A stretch of 64,000 bases of DNA from Rhizobium sp. CB3090 (GCF_029714285.1 NZ_CP121663.1:1674001-1738000), one strand, 5' to 3'; shown: positions 1-12,510, numbered from the stretch's first letter. Notes: a model not told the origin generated them from the sequence alone. A program made the numbers and translations.

Positions 1-302
1 GACGACAATGTGGCCGTCAAACGTTTTCTATGGGGCAATAGCGCGGCGATCTGCTGACCACGGAAGCGACCGCTTTATGGCTGCCGCTAACAGACTCCCG
101 TGCACAACGGATCCCGTCACGTCCGCTCCGTGGGCCTGAAACACGTTCTTCGCCAGAGAGCAGCAAGGGCTACGGGGTTGCGTTCTTGACGGAAACTGGG
201 GACCAGCCATGGAAATCAGGTCAATCCGGCATCGCCAATGGGCGCATAGGTCATGATCTCAGCCCGTTGGTATAAGGCGATTGCGCGTCCCGCAGCCGCA
301 GA
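1..302. other. no supported gene
   Basis: I see no reading frame with a credible start, ribosome binding site or family resemblance here. The only long frame, on the minus strand, has a composition unlike a real protein. The stretch may be the remnant of a gene that lies outside the window. Confidence 0.4.
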
Positions 303-782
303 TCATTGCATTCCACATAGATTCGAGAGGCGTATTTGCGCCCATGTGCGCAGGAATTCTTGTGTTTGAGGCAGTTTGGATAGAAGTTCACCGGCTTGGC
401 CGCTGACGTTTATGTCCGAATCCGTTATCCGACATGCGCCGATATCCATCGTCACCGTCGCCACGACCTTGCCGTCCATGGGGGATAACTGGAGAAAGGA
501 TTCCGAACTCGACCCGCAAGTAAGAGATACGTTTGCGGTGACAGAAACACCACTTGGAGCTGTACAAAAATCGACTCCCGTCACCTCAAGTCTCCTGGTG
601 CGATTGGGTCCCGAAGGCATCTGTTCGCATAGCTTCGCAGTCGCAATTATTGAGCTGATTTGCTGCCATTCCGGACTTTTCAAGGCTGACCAGCAGCCAG
701 CCAAGGCAGAATCGAAAGAAATGATAGATATGGCCGCAGAAATACCGGCGATTTCCGCGAATCTGACAAATCGGTCGCTCAT
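303..782 (-). CDS. small secreted hypothetical protein
   Basis: About 159 residues, family not recognised. The start at 782 is chosen because the protein then begins with MSDRF and a typical signal peptide: a hydrophobic stretch from about residue 9 to 24 ending in ALA just before a GCW motif. Five cysteines in the mature part suggest disulfides and a periplasmic or extracellular location. A longer frame starts 60 bases upstream but would bury the signal peptide. It stands alone, with its 3' end facing the window edge. No function can be assigned. Confidence 0.6.
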   Translation of the reverse strand: MSDRFVRFAEIAGISAAISIISFDSALAGCWSALKSPEWQQISSIIATAKLCEQMPSGPNRTRRLEVTGVDFCTAPSGVSVTANVSLTCGSSSESFLQLSPMDGKVVATVTMDIGACRITDSDINVSGQAGELLSKLPQTQEFLRTWAQIRLSNLCGMQ

Positions 783-1010
783 AGGACCGCTCTCTATATT
801 TTTAAGATGTTGAATTCTACATTCATTCAGGGTTGTCTTCAACAGTCAAATCTTTGGAAACACTAGCATAAATTTTCGCACGCGTCTGTTGCAATCAGTC
901 GAGGGTGGCCGGCAACGTTGCTTTCGAATGCTTTCATCCGCGCCAATTCTTTCTGTTCACATGGCCGCGGAAATGGCAGCTTGCGTAGCGCTCAGCTCCC
1001 GATCGTGCGG

Positions 1011-1928
1011 TCACGATAGTGAACCGTGCCGCTTGCGCATGGCATCGGCTGATTGGCGAACGACTTCGGAAATCTCAAGGAACTGTTTGGCCAACGGGCT
1101 TGTCTTGCGCCAGATCATGCCAATCGTTCGCGATGGTTCGAGATTATGAAAACGGGCAATAGACACTGCCGCCGAACGCGTCTCTACCGCTACAGCCATT
1201 TCCGGGATCAGGGTGATACCAATGCCGGCGCTGACCATCTGGACCAGCGTGGATAGAGAGCTGCCATCCATCAACTCCCGCGGCAGTGCCGAAGGCAGAT
1301 TACAGAACGACAAGGCCTGATCGCGAAAACAATGCCCTTCTTCCAACAGAAGCAGCCTCATCTCGCGCAGCGCTTCGCGATTCGGCACCGGCTTGCCTTC
1401 ATCCTCGCTTGGCCGAACCAGCACGAAATTTTCCGAAAACAGCGTAACCTCGGTCAACGAGGGTTCGGATACCGGCAACGCAACGATTGCCGCGTCAAGC
1501 CGGCCCTCCGCCAGCTCCTGCACCAGCTTCGAGGTCAGCGTTTCGCGAACGTGGATGTCGAGCCCGTCATGCATGCGCGTCAGATTGCCGATGATCGCCG
1601 GCAGCAGATAGGGTGCGATCGTCGGAATGATACCCAGGCGCAACCGCCCTACGAGCCGGTCCTGAGAGGCGCGGGCCATATCTGCGAGCTCATCGACCGA
1701 GCGAAGAATATCGCGGACGCGCAGCACGAACGCCTCCCCGAAACTGGTCAGCCGGACCTGACGTGCGCCTCTTTCAAAAAGCTCCGTGCCCAGCGATTCC
1801 TCCAGTTCCTTGATCTGCATAGACAAGGCAGGCTGAGAGATCGCACAGACATCCGCCGCGCGCCCGAAATGACCTTGTCGGGCCAGTGCCTCGAAATAGC
1901 GAAGCTGCTTGAGTGTCAAATTTGTCAT
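1011..1928 (-). CDS. oxyR: OxyR peroxide-sensing LysR-family regulator
   Basis: 305 residues, the usual length. The N-terminal winged helix-turn-helix spans about residues 1-60 (LKQLRYFEALARQGHFGRAA). The regulatory domain carries the redox pair Cys200 and Cys209 in EEGHCFRDQALSFC, matching the E. coli OxyR disulfide cysteines C199 and C208 in position and context. In this family, peroxide oxidises the pair and switches the protein to an activator of catalase and peroxidase genes. It is transcribed away from katG, the classic oxyR/katG arrangement, so katG is its likely target. LysR proteins usually also repress themselves from the shared gap. Confidence 0.95.
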   Translation of the reverse strand: MTNLTLKQLRYFEALARQGHFGRAADVCAISQPALSMQIKELEESLGTELFERGARQVRLTSFGEAFVLRVRDILRSVDELADMARASQDRLVGRLRLGIIPTIAPYLLPAIIGNLTRMHDGLDIHVRETLTSKLVQELAEGRLDAAIVALPVSEPSLTEVTLFSENFVLVRPSEDEGKPVPNREALREMRLLLLEEGHCFRDQALSFCNLPSALPRELMDGSSLSTLVQMVSAGIGITLIPEMAVAVETRSAAVSIARFHNLEPSRTIGMIWRKTSPLAKQFLEISEVVRQSADAMRKRHGSLS

Positions 1929-4461
<2,533 letters not shown>

Positions 4462-4480
4462 TCCGGACAGGAAGAAATTC

Positions 4481-4507
4481 GGGCGCGGCTGAACTCCAGC
4501 CGCGCCC
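4481..4507 (+). terminator. katG terminator hairpin
   Basis: GGGCGCGGCT pairs perfectly with AGCCGCGCCC across a 7-base loop, 20 bases after the katG stop. The U-tract is weak (GGGTCTTAT), but stem strength and position fit a terminator. Confidence 0.75.
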
Positions 4508-4867
4508 GGGTCTTATATGGGGCAAGATCGCCTGGATGTGCGAACCGGCTGTTTCCGCGCCCACCGAACTGCAACAGCCGCCCTGCTCGCGGAGACCAGT
4601 TGCGTTCCCCAAAATATTAAGGATTTTCAGCTATTTCTACGATAGCTTGTGGAGACGCACGCCGGAGCGTGGAAACCCCTACAGGGGTTAGGAATAAGCA
4701 TAGTGCCGTGGCGACCGGGTGACGGGCGCGCATGTTCAGGCTTGAACTAAAGGCGCCTGTGCCAGACCAACCTCGGGTTTCCAGTACTCGGCTTCTGCAC
4801 TCTTACGCATCTTTGATCCTCTGATGCGGCTAGTCCGGTTCTCGACCGGCACACAGGTGGAGGGACG
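4508..4867. other. intergenic stretch, no gene
   Basis: No supported gene. The only structure seen is a small perfect hairpin at 4674-4689 (AACCCCT-AC-AGGGGTT) of unknown role. The promoter of the downstream diguanylate cyclase gene probably lies in the last 150 bases. Confidence 0.4.
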
Positions 4868-5845
4868 GTGTGCACGGAGGCTGACGGTATGCGGGAAGAC
4901 TATCGGAGCCATCAGAGTGGCCATTTCGAGACCCCCTCGTTTTCCCCGGAACAGTGGCTCGACTCCCTGACGCCCGTCGCTGTTTGGCGACTCCTAATCC
5001 TCGGCTTGATCTGTATCGCAAGCTTGGATTGGCTTTTCCAAGCCAGCGGCATCCGTAATGTCGGCCCGCTCTATATGCTGCCAATATGTATCGCGTGCTG
5101 GCGTTTCGGTTTCAAAACTGGGATGAGCATAGCGGCCGCGGAAATCATATTGTGGCTAGTCACCTTACTAAGGGTTTCCGGTCATCTGGACGCGAGCGCG
5201 ATTGTCGAGCTGGTAATGCTAGTTATTAAGTTCGGATGTGCGGCTGCAGTCGTGTCGCGCTTCCGCCAAAGCTTCGACCGCGAACGCCTCCTCGCCCGGC
5301 GAGATTGGATGACAGGAATTTTGAACAGGCAGGAGTTCCAACGTCAGGCTGAAGCAATGCTGGCATCGGCGACGACACGCAATCGGTCTTTGCTACTTGC
5401 CTATCTCGATCTCGACGGCTTCAAAGCCGTCAATGATCAGTTCGGACACCAAGCAGGAGACCGGCTCCTGCAATGCCTTGCAGAAGAGGGGAAGTCATTA
5501 ATTGGCTCGGATGATTGTTTCGGACGGATGGGCGGCGACGAGTTTGCGGTGTTGATGGAGCTGTCAAAGGCAGAATGCGCCCTAGAAGTGGCTGAGCAAT
5601 TGCATGCAGGATTCACGGCAGCATTGGAGAGCACTGGCCACAAGGTCACATGCAGCATGGGTGCAGTGGTCGCCCTCCCCGGCGACGGCGCTTCACTACA
5701 CGAGCTGATGCGCCATGCTGATCAGCTCATGTATGCGGTGAAACGTAACACTAAAGCTGGCTTCAACTTGGCAGGCCATGCTCCTCCACTCGACTTTGAA
5801 TCCTCATTGCCTCCAAGACCTCAGACATGCTCGCATCAATCCTGA
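4868..5845 (+). CDS. membrane diguanylate cyclase (GGDEF)
   Basis: Up to 325 residues. Residues about 35-135 form roughly four membrane segments, followed by a GGDEF domain (about 150-305). The domain has DWMTGILNRQEFQ at its start, the metal-binding segment LAYLDLDGFKAVND, and an intact active-site GRMGGDEFAV. No RxxD autoinhibition site was located with confidence. It is predicted to make cyclic di-GMP from two GTP at the inner membrane, with the membrane part as an unknown sensor. Two starts compete: GTG at 4868 behind GGAGGGAC, and ATG at 4889 behind CGGAGG. It is monocistronic by spacing. Confidence 0.85.
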   Translation: MCTEADGMREDYRSHQSGHFETPSFSPEQWLDSLTPVAVWRLLILGLICIASLDWLFQASGIRNVGPLYMLPICIACWRFGFKTGMSIAAAEIILWLVTLLRVSGHLDASAIVELVMLVIKFGCAAAVVSRFRQSFDRERLLARRDWMTGILNRQEFQRQAEAMLASATTRNRSLLLAYLDLDGFKAVNDQFGHQAGDRLLQCLAEEGKSLIGSDDCFGRMGGDEFAVLMELSKAECALEVAEQLHAGFTAALESTGHKVTCSMGAVVALPGDGASLHELMRHADQLMYAVKRNTKAGFNLAGHAPPLDFESSLPPRPQTCSHQS

Positions 5846-5976
5846 GGAGGATTTAGGAGTTCATCACGAACGGTCGCCTATTCCGGCAGTTCGAGCGCTA
5901 GAGATGCTATGCGAGGTCGATCAACCCTTCCCCATTCGGTTTCCTCTTTCTCCCTCGGCTTGAATGCCGCGATTTT

Positions 5977-5994
5977 TGACGCTATATACCGTCA
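5977..5994. promoter_or_regulatory. palindromic operator of the RES/Xre operon
   Basis: TGACGCTATATACCGTCA is an 18-bp dyad with only one mismatched pair, 35 bases before the antitoxin start. Xre/ParS-type antitoxins usually repress their own operon from such a site, and TATATA at its centre could be part of the promoter. Confidence 0.65.
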
Positions 5995-6028
5995 GAACAA
6001 GTGGCGCTCAGAAATGGAGGTGAGAACG

Positions 6029-6379
6029 ATGGGTCTCGCCCAATATGCGGACGATGGGCTGTTCGCACCACGGAAAATCGCGGATGCCTTCCGCACGACC
6101 AGCGAAGAAATCGCTCGGACGGCCGGTTTGGGCAAGGATGCAATTCAGCGCAAGGACCGAATCCGCTCCGACAAGACCCAGCGGCGCTTGCGCGAAATGA
6201 TCGAGGTCGTCAACAAGGTCGAACCGCGTTTCGGCTCGGCGCTGATGGCGTATGCGTGGTATCGTTCCGAGCCCTTGCCTGGCTTCTCCGGACAGACGGC
6301 CATGCAGTTGGTGCGCGACGGCCGTGCGGACGAGGTGCTCGACTATATTGACGCAGTCGACGCCGGGGTTCACGCGTAG
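6029..6379 (+). CDS. Xre/MbcA/ParS-type antitoxin of a RES toxin system
   Basis: 116 residues when started at the ATG of MGLAQ, which sits 7 bases after AGGTGAG; a frame beginning upstream lacks such a site. The C-terminal half (about 65-115) fits the DUF2384 toxin-binding domain: VEPRFGSALMAYAWYRSEPLPGFSGQTAMQLVRDGRADEVLDYIDAVDAG. The N-terminal half fits an Xre-like DNA-binding region. These antitoxins bind and block the partner RES toxin and, as a complex, repress the operon. The RES gene follows after 9 bases and a dyad lies just upstream, so the pair forms one type II module. Confidence 0.88.
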   Translation: MGLAQYADDGLFAPRKIADAFRTTSEEIARTAGLGKDAIQRKDRIRSDKTQRRLREMIEVVNKVEPRFGSALMAYAWYRSEPLPGFSGQTAMQLVRDGRADEVLDYIDAVDAGVHA

Positions 6380-6388
6380 TCCCGCTCG

Positions 6389-6892
6389 ATGCGATATGAA
6401 GGAAAGCTCTACCGGGCACTGAATCCGATCTATTCCCGCCAGCCGCTCTCGGGCCGGGGAGCTGAACTTTATGGCGGCCGGTTCAATCCGAAGGGAATGC
6501 CGGCCCTCTATACGTCGCTATCGGTCCTGACGGCGCTGCGCGAGGCCAATCAGCTCGGCAGTTTGCAACCGATGACACTCGTCTCCTATGACGCAGCGTT
6601 CGAGCGGGTCTTCGATAGTCGTGACGAAGATGCACTCCAGGCGGAGGGAATGGACGCCATCGCGATTGCCGACGCCACATGGCGCGACCAGATGAAGGCA
6701 AGCGGCGAGGCGAAAACGCAGGGTTTTGCTCGGCGGCTCATCACCGCCGGCTATCACGGTCTGCTCGTCAGGGGCTTCGCCCCCGGTGCGACCAGGGACG
6801 ATCTGAACCTGGTCCTTTGGATTTGGGGTGAGAGTGCTCCGGCGCGGCTGACCCTGATCGATGATGAAAATCGGCTGGGTCGACCCGAATAG
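6389..6892 (+). CDS. RES-domain toxin (NAD+-degrading family)
   Basis: 167 residues, normal for the family. The RES fold is recognisable: an N-terminal YRALNP arginine region, GAELYGGRFNPKGMPALYTSLSVLTALREA with the conserved Arg and Glu, and a C-terminal segment with LLVRGFAPG and LNLVLW. Characterised RES toxins (for example MbcT) deplete cellular NAD+, which halts growth. It is co-transcribed with its antitoxin, 9 bases downstream of the antitoxin stop. Key residues look intact, so the toxin is probably functional if released from the antitoxin. Confidence 0.88.
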   Translation: MRYEGKLYRALNPIYSRQPLSGRGAELYGGRFNPKGMPALYTSLSVLTALREANQLGSLQPMTLVSYDAAFERVFDSRDEDALQAEGMDAIAIADATWRDQMKASGEAKTQGFARRLITAGYHGLLVRGFAPGATRDDLNLVLWIWGESAPARLTLIDDENRLGRPE

Positions 6893-6987
6893 ACGCTGTG
6901 CTTGCCTGCGCCTGCGCCCCGGATTTGCCCATCAGAAATGTCGGCTGCTATATTCAAACAGCGCGCATCTTCTGCGGGGAGGCAGAT

Positions 6988-7170
6988 ATGTCCGGGAAAA
7001 AAGACCAAGTCCGCTCGAAAATCACCCCTGTCCGGGGGTATCGCCTTCGCTCGAAACATAGGCGGCAAGCCCGCGTCCTTGAACGAGCCAATCGCCAGGT
7101 CATCCAGATGGCCGCGGCCGTTATCATCCTATTCTTTGCCGCGATCATATTGCAGGCCTTGCTGACGTAA
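6988..7170 (+). CDS. small single-pass membrane protein
   Basis: 60 residues starting at MSGKKDQ behind a strong GGGGAGG site. The N-terminal half is very basic (KITPVRGYRLRSKHRRQAR). The C-terminal 25 residues form one hydrophobic helix (AAAVIILFFAAIILQALL) that ends at the stop. A frame extending upstream is cysteine-rich and unlikely. Family unknown. The shape suggests a tail-anchored inner-membrane protein with its basic end in the cytoplasm. It lies about 95 bases after the RES toxin gene and may be read through from it. Confidence 0.5.
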   Translation: MSGKKDQVRSKITPVRGYRLRSKHRRQARVLERANRQVIQMAAAVIILFFAAIILQALLT

Positions 7171-7454
7171 CTCAGGTCAGTCGCGCAGAGATATGACCGC
7201 GCAGTCGTCACATTGTCAAACTTCAAGCATCCTGCGGTCCGGGCGGTGATCGCCACTGTCATCAGGGACCCCGCCTTTTCAAGGAAGCGCGTCAGCCTTC
7301 CCGTACAAACTTAAAGGCGAGGCATCCCGCCTTCAACATTCCCGTCTATGCCACCGGCAAGCCGCCTGGTTGGAAGCGACTTGCCGGTCGGCTGGATGAA
7401 GAATCGTGGCAACCATCTGCATTCGCTCCGGACGAAGGCTGATGGAACTCGATA

Positions 7455-7676
7455 CTAATTTGCCGCAATTCTTCGAGCGAGAGCCATCACGTAGTCATCT
7501 GCGATATCAGCCAAGGTCAAAGCGACCTCCGATTCCTTCCAACCCGCAGCCATAGCCGTCAGCACGAATTCTCGAAATGCCTCGGCAAGTACCTCCTCGC
7601 GCTCGACGACGCGATATGGGTTGTTCGCAGCGTGTTGAGGGGCGCTGATTTGTATTGTCGGTCGTGTAGATTCCAT
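7455..7676 (-). CDS. small conserved-looking hypothetical protein
   Basis: 73 residues from MESTRPT, chosen because CAGGGGGA lies just upstream. The sequence is amphipathic and largely helical (EVLAEAFREFVLTAMAAGWKESEVALTLADIADDYVMALARR), as in small regulatory or adaptor proteins. No signal peptide or membrane segment. Family not recognised. It is isolated, with a 280-base gap on its 3' side in which I see no gene. Confidence 0.5.
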   Translation of the reverse strand: MESTRPTIQISAPQHAANNPYRVVEREEVLAEAFREFVLTAMAAGWKESEVALTLADIADDYVMALARRIAAN

Positions 7677-7866
7677 TGATACGTCCCCCTGAAGGTTGAT
7701 CAGTTGTAAAATTTCGTCCTGCACGTCTGTTTTTGCCTGCACTGCTATTATGCTTATTTTCTAAAAGATTAAGCGCGACCTGTCGTTAGCCACGCATCCC
7801 GAAATTTGCCGCAGCGTCCATTTCTGCAATTGCTAATCAGAGAATTTCGCAACCTTGCGCCAATTC

Positions 7867-7897
7867 AGTCAATCGATTGACTTATTTCAAAATAAGT
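7867..7897. promoter_or_regulatory. two overlapping dyads upstream of the TetR-family gene
   Basis: A perfect 16-bp palindrome, AGTCAATCGATTGACT (7867-7882), overlaps by 3 bases an 18-bp dyad, ACTTATTTCAAAATAAGT (7880-7897), whose 8-bp arms are perfect. The block ends 14 bases before the regulator start. TetR-family proteins bind such dyads as dimers, so this is the likely autoregulatory operator of the efflux operon. Confidence 0.7.
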
Positions 7898-7910
7898 TCA
7901 TGATGGGAGC

Positions 7911-8609
7911 ATGAGACAAAGAAATGATACAAAATCCGAGGCTGCACGCAGCGACATAACGCGTGAGAAACTGCTCGAAAATGCCCTCGACGTCTTCGGC
8001 CGATACGGCTTCGACGGTGCCTCGACGCGCAAGATTACAAACGCGGCCGGCGTGAACCTTCAGGCGATCGCGTACTATTTCGGTAGCAAGGAAGGGCTTT
8101 ACATCGCGACGGCCGAATATCTCGCCGACATGATCGGCCAGCATGTCGGCGGCATGCGGCAACGAATTGCCGAGCAGATCGCCGCGCTCGATGCCGCGGG
8201 TACGCCGCTTGGCGAAGCGCAGGCGCGGCTCTTTCTGAACGAGATCGTCGGGACGATGGTCGTCCTTTTCGTCAGCAAGAAATCCGAAGCTTGGGCGCGT
8301 TTCATCATCCGCGAGCAGATGGAGCCGACGGCGGCCTTCGAACGGGTCTATTCCGGCATCATGGGGCCGATGATTGCCCTTGGGCGACGTCTGATCGGAG
8401 CAGTCATCGGCGATGATCCTGCATCGGAAAATGTGCGCCTGCGTTGCCTGTCTTTCGTTGGCAGTCTCATGGTTTTCAGAATGGCCAATGCGGCCGTGCT
8501 TGCTCAGATGGAATGGGATGCGATCGGCGAGAAGGAGATTGCCATTTTACAGCAGCATGCGCGCAGGCTTGTCGCCGCCCTCGGGCCGGCGAAAGGAGAA
8601 ATATCGTGA
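7911..8609 (+). CDS. TetR-family repressor, CecR-like
   Basis: 232 residues. The N-terminal helix-turn-helix is clear: [49 protein letters not shown] (about 16-62). The C-terminal ligand domain resembles the CecR (YbiH) branch, and the four following genes match ybhGFSR, the operon CecR controls in E. coli. It probably represses its own efflux operon and releases it on binding a small hydrophobic or drug-like ligand. The ligand cannot be read from sequence. Its stop overlaps the next start (GTGA), indicating translational coupling. Confidence 0.88.
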   Translation: MRQRNDTKSEAARSDITREKLLENALDVFGRYGFDGASTRKITNAAGVNLQAIAYYFGSKEGLYIATAEYLADMIGQHVGGMRQRIAEQIAALDAAGTPLGEAQARLFLNEIVGTMVVLFVSKKSEAWARFIIREQMEPTAAFERVYSGIMGPMIALGRRLIGAVIGDDPASENVRLRCLSFVGSLMVFRMANAAVLAQMEWDAIGEKEIAILQQHARRLVAALGPAKGEIS

Positions 8610-9619
8610 ACAGGATCATTCCGATTGCCGCCATTGTCATCATAGCCGCCGGCGCAGCCGCCTGGTGGTCAGACGCGCCGGCAAAGCTCGGCTGGAAATG
8701 GCAGGAGCAAAAGGAATTCGTACTCTACGGCAATGTCGACATCCGCCAGGTCTCGCTTGCATTTCGCGTCAACGGCAAGCTTAGCGAGGCTCTTGTCGAC
8801 GAGGGTGATGTCGTCAAACGCGGCACGGTGCTCGCCCGGCTCGACGCGGAGCCCTATGACTATGCCGTCCGCTCGGCCGAAGCCAATGCCGCCGCATTGC
8901 GCGCCACGCTCGACAAGCTCAAGGCAGGCCCGCGGCCGACGGAAATCGCGCAGGCGCGCGCCTCTTATCAAGAGCAGCTTGCCGATCTGCAAAACGCCAA
9001 TCTGGCCTATGATCGCGCCAGGCAGTTGCGGCCCTCGGGCAACATCTCCGAAGCCAATCTGGATCAGGCGACGGCGGCGCGAGCCATGGCGGCCGCGCGC
9101 GTGGATTCGGCCGATCAGGCATTGAAGCTGCTGGAAGAAGGCAGCCGCGCGGAAGATATCGCCGCAGCGGAAGCGCAGCTAAAGGCCGCCGAGGCCACCT
9201 TGGCGACGGCACGCACCTCGCTCAGCGATACCGAGCTGCGCGCGCCGAATGACGGCGTGATCCTCTCACGCGTACAGGAGCCCGGGGCGATCGTGGCGCC
9301 AAGCGATCCGGTCTTTGTGCTATCGCTGACCGAGCCTGTCTGGGTCCGTGGCTATGTCGCCGAGCCGGATCTCGGCCGGGTCCACCCCGGCATGAAGGTC
9401 AAAGCGACATCGGACACGAAGCCGGACGAAGCCTATGACGGCACGATCGGCTTCATTTCTCCCGTTGCCGAATTCACGCCGAAATCCGTAGAGACGCCTG
9501 AATTGCGCACGGACCTCGTCTATCGGCTGCGGGTCACCATCGACAAGCCCGGCCCCGACCTGCGCCAGGGCATGCCGGTAACGCTTCACTTTCCGACATC
9601 ACAGGCGGCGGAAAAATGA
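8606..9619 (+). CDS. ybhG: HlyD-type periplasmic membrane fusion protein, YbhG-like
   Basis: 337 residues with a GTG start at 8606 behind AAAGGAGA; an upstream frame extension is unlikely because the GTG overlaps the regulator stop. One N-terminal membrane anchor ([18 protein letters not shown]) leads to a biotinyl-lipoyl half-motif ([25 protein letters not shown]), a long alpha-helical hairpin with two alanine-rich helices (about 85-205), and the second lipoyl half ([22 protein letters not shown]). It should bridge the ABC transporter to an outer-membrane channel of the TolC type, which is not in the window. Confidence 0.9.
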   Translation: MNRIIPIAAIVIIAAGAAAWWSDAPAKLGWKWQEQKEFVLYGNVDIRQVSLAFRVNGKLSEALVDEGDVVKRGTVLARLDAEPYDYAVRSAEANAAALRATLDKLKAGPRPTEIAQARASYQEQLADLQNANLAYDRARQLRPSGNISEANLDQATAARAMAAARVDSADQALKLLEEGSRAEDIAAAEAQLKAAEATLATARTSLSDTELRAPNDGVILSRVQEPGAIVAPSDPVFVLSLTEPVWVRGYVAEPDLGRVHPGMKVKATSDTKPDEAYDGTIGFISPVAEFTPKSVETPELRTDLVYRLRVTIDKPGPDLRQGMPVTLHFPTSQAAEK

Positions 9620-11358
9620 GCAGCGCGGTCGACAGAACCGGCAGCGGCGAACTTGTCCGGCTCGAAGGAGTCACCAAACGGTTTGACGCGACAAAGCCGG
9701 CTCTGGACGCCATTACCGGTGCAATCCGTGGCGGCGAGATAACCGGCCTCGTCGGCCCTGATGGCGCCGGCAAGACGACGCTCATCCGCCTCATGACAGG
9801 GCTAATGTTGCCGGAAAATGGTACCGTGCAGGTTCTCGGCTTCGACACGCGCAACAATCCCGCCGCGATTCAAGCGGGAATCGGCTACATGCCGCAGCGC
9901 TTCGGTCTCTACGAGGACCTGTCGGTTCAGGAAAATCTTGATCTTTATGCCGATCTGCGCGGACTTCCCAGACAGGAAAGAGCTGCGACCTTCGACGAGC
10001 TGCTCACCTTTACCGACCTCAAGCGCTTCACCAGCCGCCTCGCCGGCAAGCTTTCCGGCGGCATGAAGCAGAAGCTCGGCCTTGCCTGCGCGCTTCTTAA
10101 GAAGCCAAAGCTGCTGTTGCTTGACGAGCCCAGCGTCGGCGTCGATCCCATTTCGCGGCGCGATCTCTGGAAGATGGTCGAAAACCTGACCGGGGAAGGC
10201 GTCGGTGTTGTCTGGTCGACCGCCTATCTCGACGAAGCCGAGGCCTGCAACCGCGTGTTCCTGCTCAACGAAGGCAAGCTGCTTTTTGCCGGCGAGCCGA
10301 AGGATATGACTGAGCGAGTCGCCGGCCGCGTTTTTCGGATCAGCGGCATTGCAGGCAGGCGTCGCCAGATGCTGACGAAACTCCTTGACGACGACGGCGT
10401 GGTCGACGGCGTCATTCAGGGAGAGGCGATAAGGCTGGTTACGGTCAAAGACAGAGAAAGCCAGTTTGCGGCGGCCGGCAATGCGGAAGTCAAGGCGGCG
10501 GGACCGCGTTTCGAGGATGCATTCATCGACATGCTGGGCGGCGGGCCCGGCGGGCGCTCGCAACTGGCCGAGACGCAGCGAAGCTTTGTCGTCGAAGGTG
10601 ACAAGCCGGTGATCGAGGCGCACGCCTTGACCAAACGTTTCGGCGATTTCACCGCGGCCGACAATATCACCTTCGACATCCCGCGTGGACAGATCTTCGG
10701 ACTGCTCGGCCCGAATGGCGCCGGCAAATCCACGACGTTCAAGATGCTCTGCGGCCTGTTGAAGCCGACGAACGGCGAAGGGCGGATCGCCGGTTTCGAC
10801 CTGCGTCGCGACACCGCCGAGGCGCGCAATCGTCTCGGCTACATGGCGCAGAAATTCTCGCTCTACGGCGATCTCAGCGTTTCCCAGAATTTGCAATTCT
10901 TCGCAGGCGTCTATGGCCTGCGCGGCGCGCATAAGCGCGAGCGCGTCGACCTGATGACATCGATCTTCGATTTTCGCTCCCGGCTCTCCATGTCGGCGAA
11001 GGACCTGCCGCTTGGCCTGAAACAGAGGTTGGCGCTTGCCTGTGCGGTGATGCACGAGCCCGAGGTGCTCTTCCTCGACGAGCCGACGTCCGGCGTGGAT
11101 CCGATCACACGGCGGGAATTCTGGACGCATATCAATGGGCTCGTCGAAAAGGGCGTCACAGTCCTCGTCACGACCCATTTCATGGACGAGGCAGAATATT
11201 GCGATCGCATTTCGCTGATCTATCGTGGGCGCTCGATCGCACTGGGCTCGCCTGACGAACTGAAGGCTGGGGTTGCCAATGCGGAAACCCCCGATCCGAC
11301 CATGGAAGACGCCTTCATCGCTCTCATTCGGGCATCAGAGGAAAGGATGGCGGCATGA
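9616..11358 (+). CDS. ybhF: double-ATPase ABC transporter subunit, YbhF-like
   Basis: 580 residues with two complete ABC domains, as in YbhF. First domain: Walker [10 protein letters not shown], signature LSGGMKQKL, Walker [13 protein letters not shown]. Second domain, from about residue 330: Walker [10 protein letters not shown], a degenerate signature LPLGLKQRL, Walker [13 protein letters not shown]. Both switch histidine regions differ: the first has STAYLDEAE with Tyr in place of His, while the second has THFMDEAE. The first site may therefore hydrolyse ATP poorly. It starts within the stop of the fusion protein gene and powers the two ABC-2 permeases that follow. Confidence 0.93.
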   Translation: MSSAVDRTGSGELVRLEGVTKRFDATKPALDAITGAIRGGEITGLVGPDGAGKTTLIRLMTGLMLPENGTVQVLGFDTRNNPAAIQAGIGYMPQRFGLYEDLSVQENLDLYADLRGLPRQERAATFDELLTFTDLKRFTSRLAGKLSGGMKQKLGLACALLKKPKLLLLDEPSVGVDPISRRDLWKMVENLTGEGVGVVWSTAYLDEAEACNRVFLLNEGKLLFAGEPKDMTERVAGRVFRISGIAGRRRQMLTKLLDDDGVVDGVIQGEAIRLVTVKDRESQFAAAGNAEVKAAGPRFEDAFIDMLGGGPGGRSQLAETQRSFVVEGDKPVIEAHALTKRFGDFTAADNITFDIPRGQIFGLLGPNGAGKSTTFKMLCGLLKPTNGEGRIAGFDLRRDTAEARNRLGYMAQKFSLYGDLSVSQNLQFFAGVYGLRGAHKRERVDLMTSIFDFRSRLSMSAKDLPLGLKQRLALACAVMHEPEVLFLDEPTSGVDPITRREFWTHINGLVEKGVTVLVTTHFMDEAEYCDRISLIYRGRSIALGSPDELKAGVANAETPDPTMEDAFIALIRASEERMAA

Positions 11359-12509
11359 TCTCCCCTTCTCCGGCCGCAACGGCTTCCCCGCGGCGCGAGC
11401 GCGTCCGTCGCCTCGCCGCATTGGTGCGCAAGGAAAGCTTCCAGGTCATGCGCGATCCAAGCAGCATCCTGATTGCGTTCGTGCTTCCGATAATCCTGCT
11501 CTTCCTGTTCGGCTATGGTGTCTCGCTCGATACCAAGTTGACGCGCGTGGGCCTCGTCATGGAAGAGACGACACCGCTTACCAGCGACCTTGCCGCGAGC
11601 TTCCGGGCATCCCGCTATTTTTCAGTCGTCAGCGGCCGTGACCGCCGGCAATTCGAGGAAGACCTTGTTCTCTCGCACATCCGCGGCATCATCGTCATAC
11701 CGGCCGACTTCACGGCAACCTATATGGCGGACAATCGCCCGCAAATTCAGGTCATCGTCGACGGCTCCGATCCCAATACCGCCAGTTTCGTGCAGAACTA
11801 TGCCCAGGGCGCGGTCGCCAACTGGCAGCTACAGCGACAAGCGGAGATGATGAAGGGCAACCCGGCCATCACCGCCGAACAACGCTTCTGGTTCAATCCG
11901 GAGCTTACCAGCCGCTCCTTCCTCGTGCCCGGTTCCATCGCGATCGTCATGACGCTGGTGGGAACATTGCTGACATCGCTGGTGGTTGCACGCGAATGGG
12001 AACGCGGCACGATGGAAGCGATGATGGCAACACCGGTGACGGCGGCCGAGCTGCTTGCCGGCAAGCTGCTGCCCTATTTTCTGCTCGGCTTGACCTCGAT
12101 GACAATCTGCGTCCTGCTCGCGGTCTTTCTCTTCGGCGTACCGTTCCGCGGCTCGGTGCTAGCGCTCTACTCCCTATCAGCCGTTTTCCTGATGCCCGCA
12201 CTTGGCCAGGGCCTGCTGATCTCGGCCGCGACCAAGAACCAGTTTCTCGCCTCGCAGCTTGCACTGATCTCCGCCTTCCTGCCCGCTTTTCTGCTTTCTG
12301 GCTTCCTCTTCGAAATCAATTCGATGCCCACTGTCATTCAGTGGATCACCTTCATCGTCCCCGCCCGCTATCTTATTCCGAGCCTGCAGACGGTCTTTCT
12401 CGCCGGAGACATTTGGCCGATGTTCCTGCAGGCCATCGCCGTCATGTTTGCCATCGGCTGCATCTTCTTCCTGCTTGCCGCGCGCAGCACAAAAAAGAGG
12501 ATCGCGTAA
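11355..12509 (+). CDS. ybhS: ABC-2 type permease, YbhS-like
   Basis: 384 residues. The topology is one N-terminal helix (ILIAFVLPIILLFLFGYGVSL), a periplasmic domain of about 150 residues, then five hydrophobic helices, typical of ABC-2 export permeases. It carries the family cytoplasmic motif VAREWERGTMEAMMATPV before the second helix group. The start overlaps the ATPase stop by 4 bases. It is expected to pair with the following YbhR-like subunit in the inner membrane to export a drug-like or lipophilic substrate. Confidence 0.9.
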   Translation: MISPSPAATASPRRERVRRLAALVRKESFQVMRDPSSILIAFVLPIILLFLFGYGVSLDTKLTRVGLVMEETTPLTSDLAASFRASRYFSVVSGRDRRQFEEDLVLSHIRGIIVIPADFTATYMADNRPQIQVIVDGSDPNTASFVQNYAQGAVANWQLQRQAEMMKGNPAITAEQRFWFNPELTSRSFLVPGSIAIVMTLVGTLLTSLVVAREWERGTMEAMMATPVTAAELLAGKLLPYFLLGLTSMTICVLLAVFLFGVPFRGSVLALYSLSAVFLMPALGQGLLISAATKNQFLASQLALISAFLPAFLLSGFLFEINSMPTVIQWITFIVPARYLIPSLQTVFLAGDIWPMFLQAIAVMFAIGCIFFLLAARSTKKRIA

Positions 12510-12510
12510 G

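Noticed and set aside
9802..11178. Long antisense frame across the YbhF-like ATPase gene
   Set aside because: A by-product of GC-rich codon bias; the ATPase motifs on the plus strand are complete.
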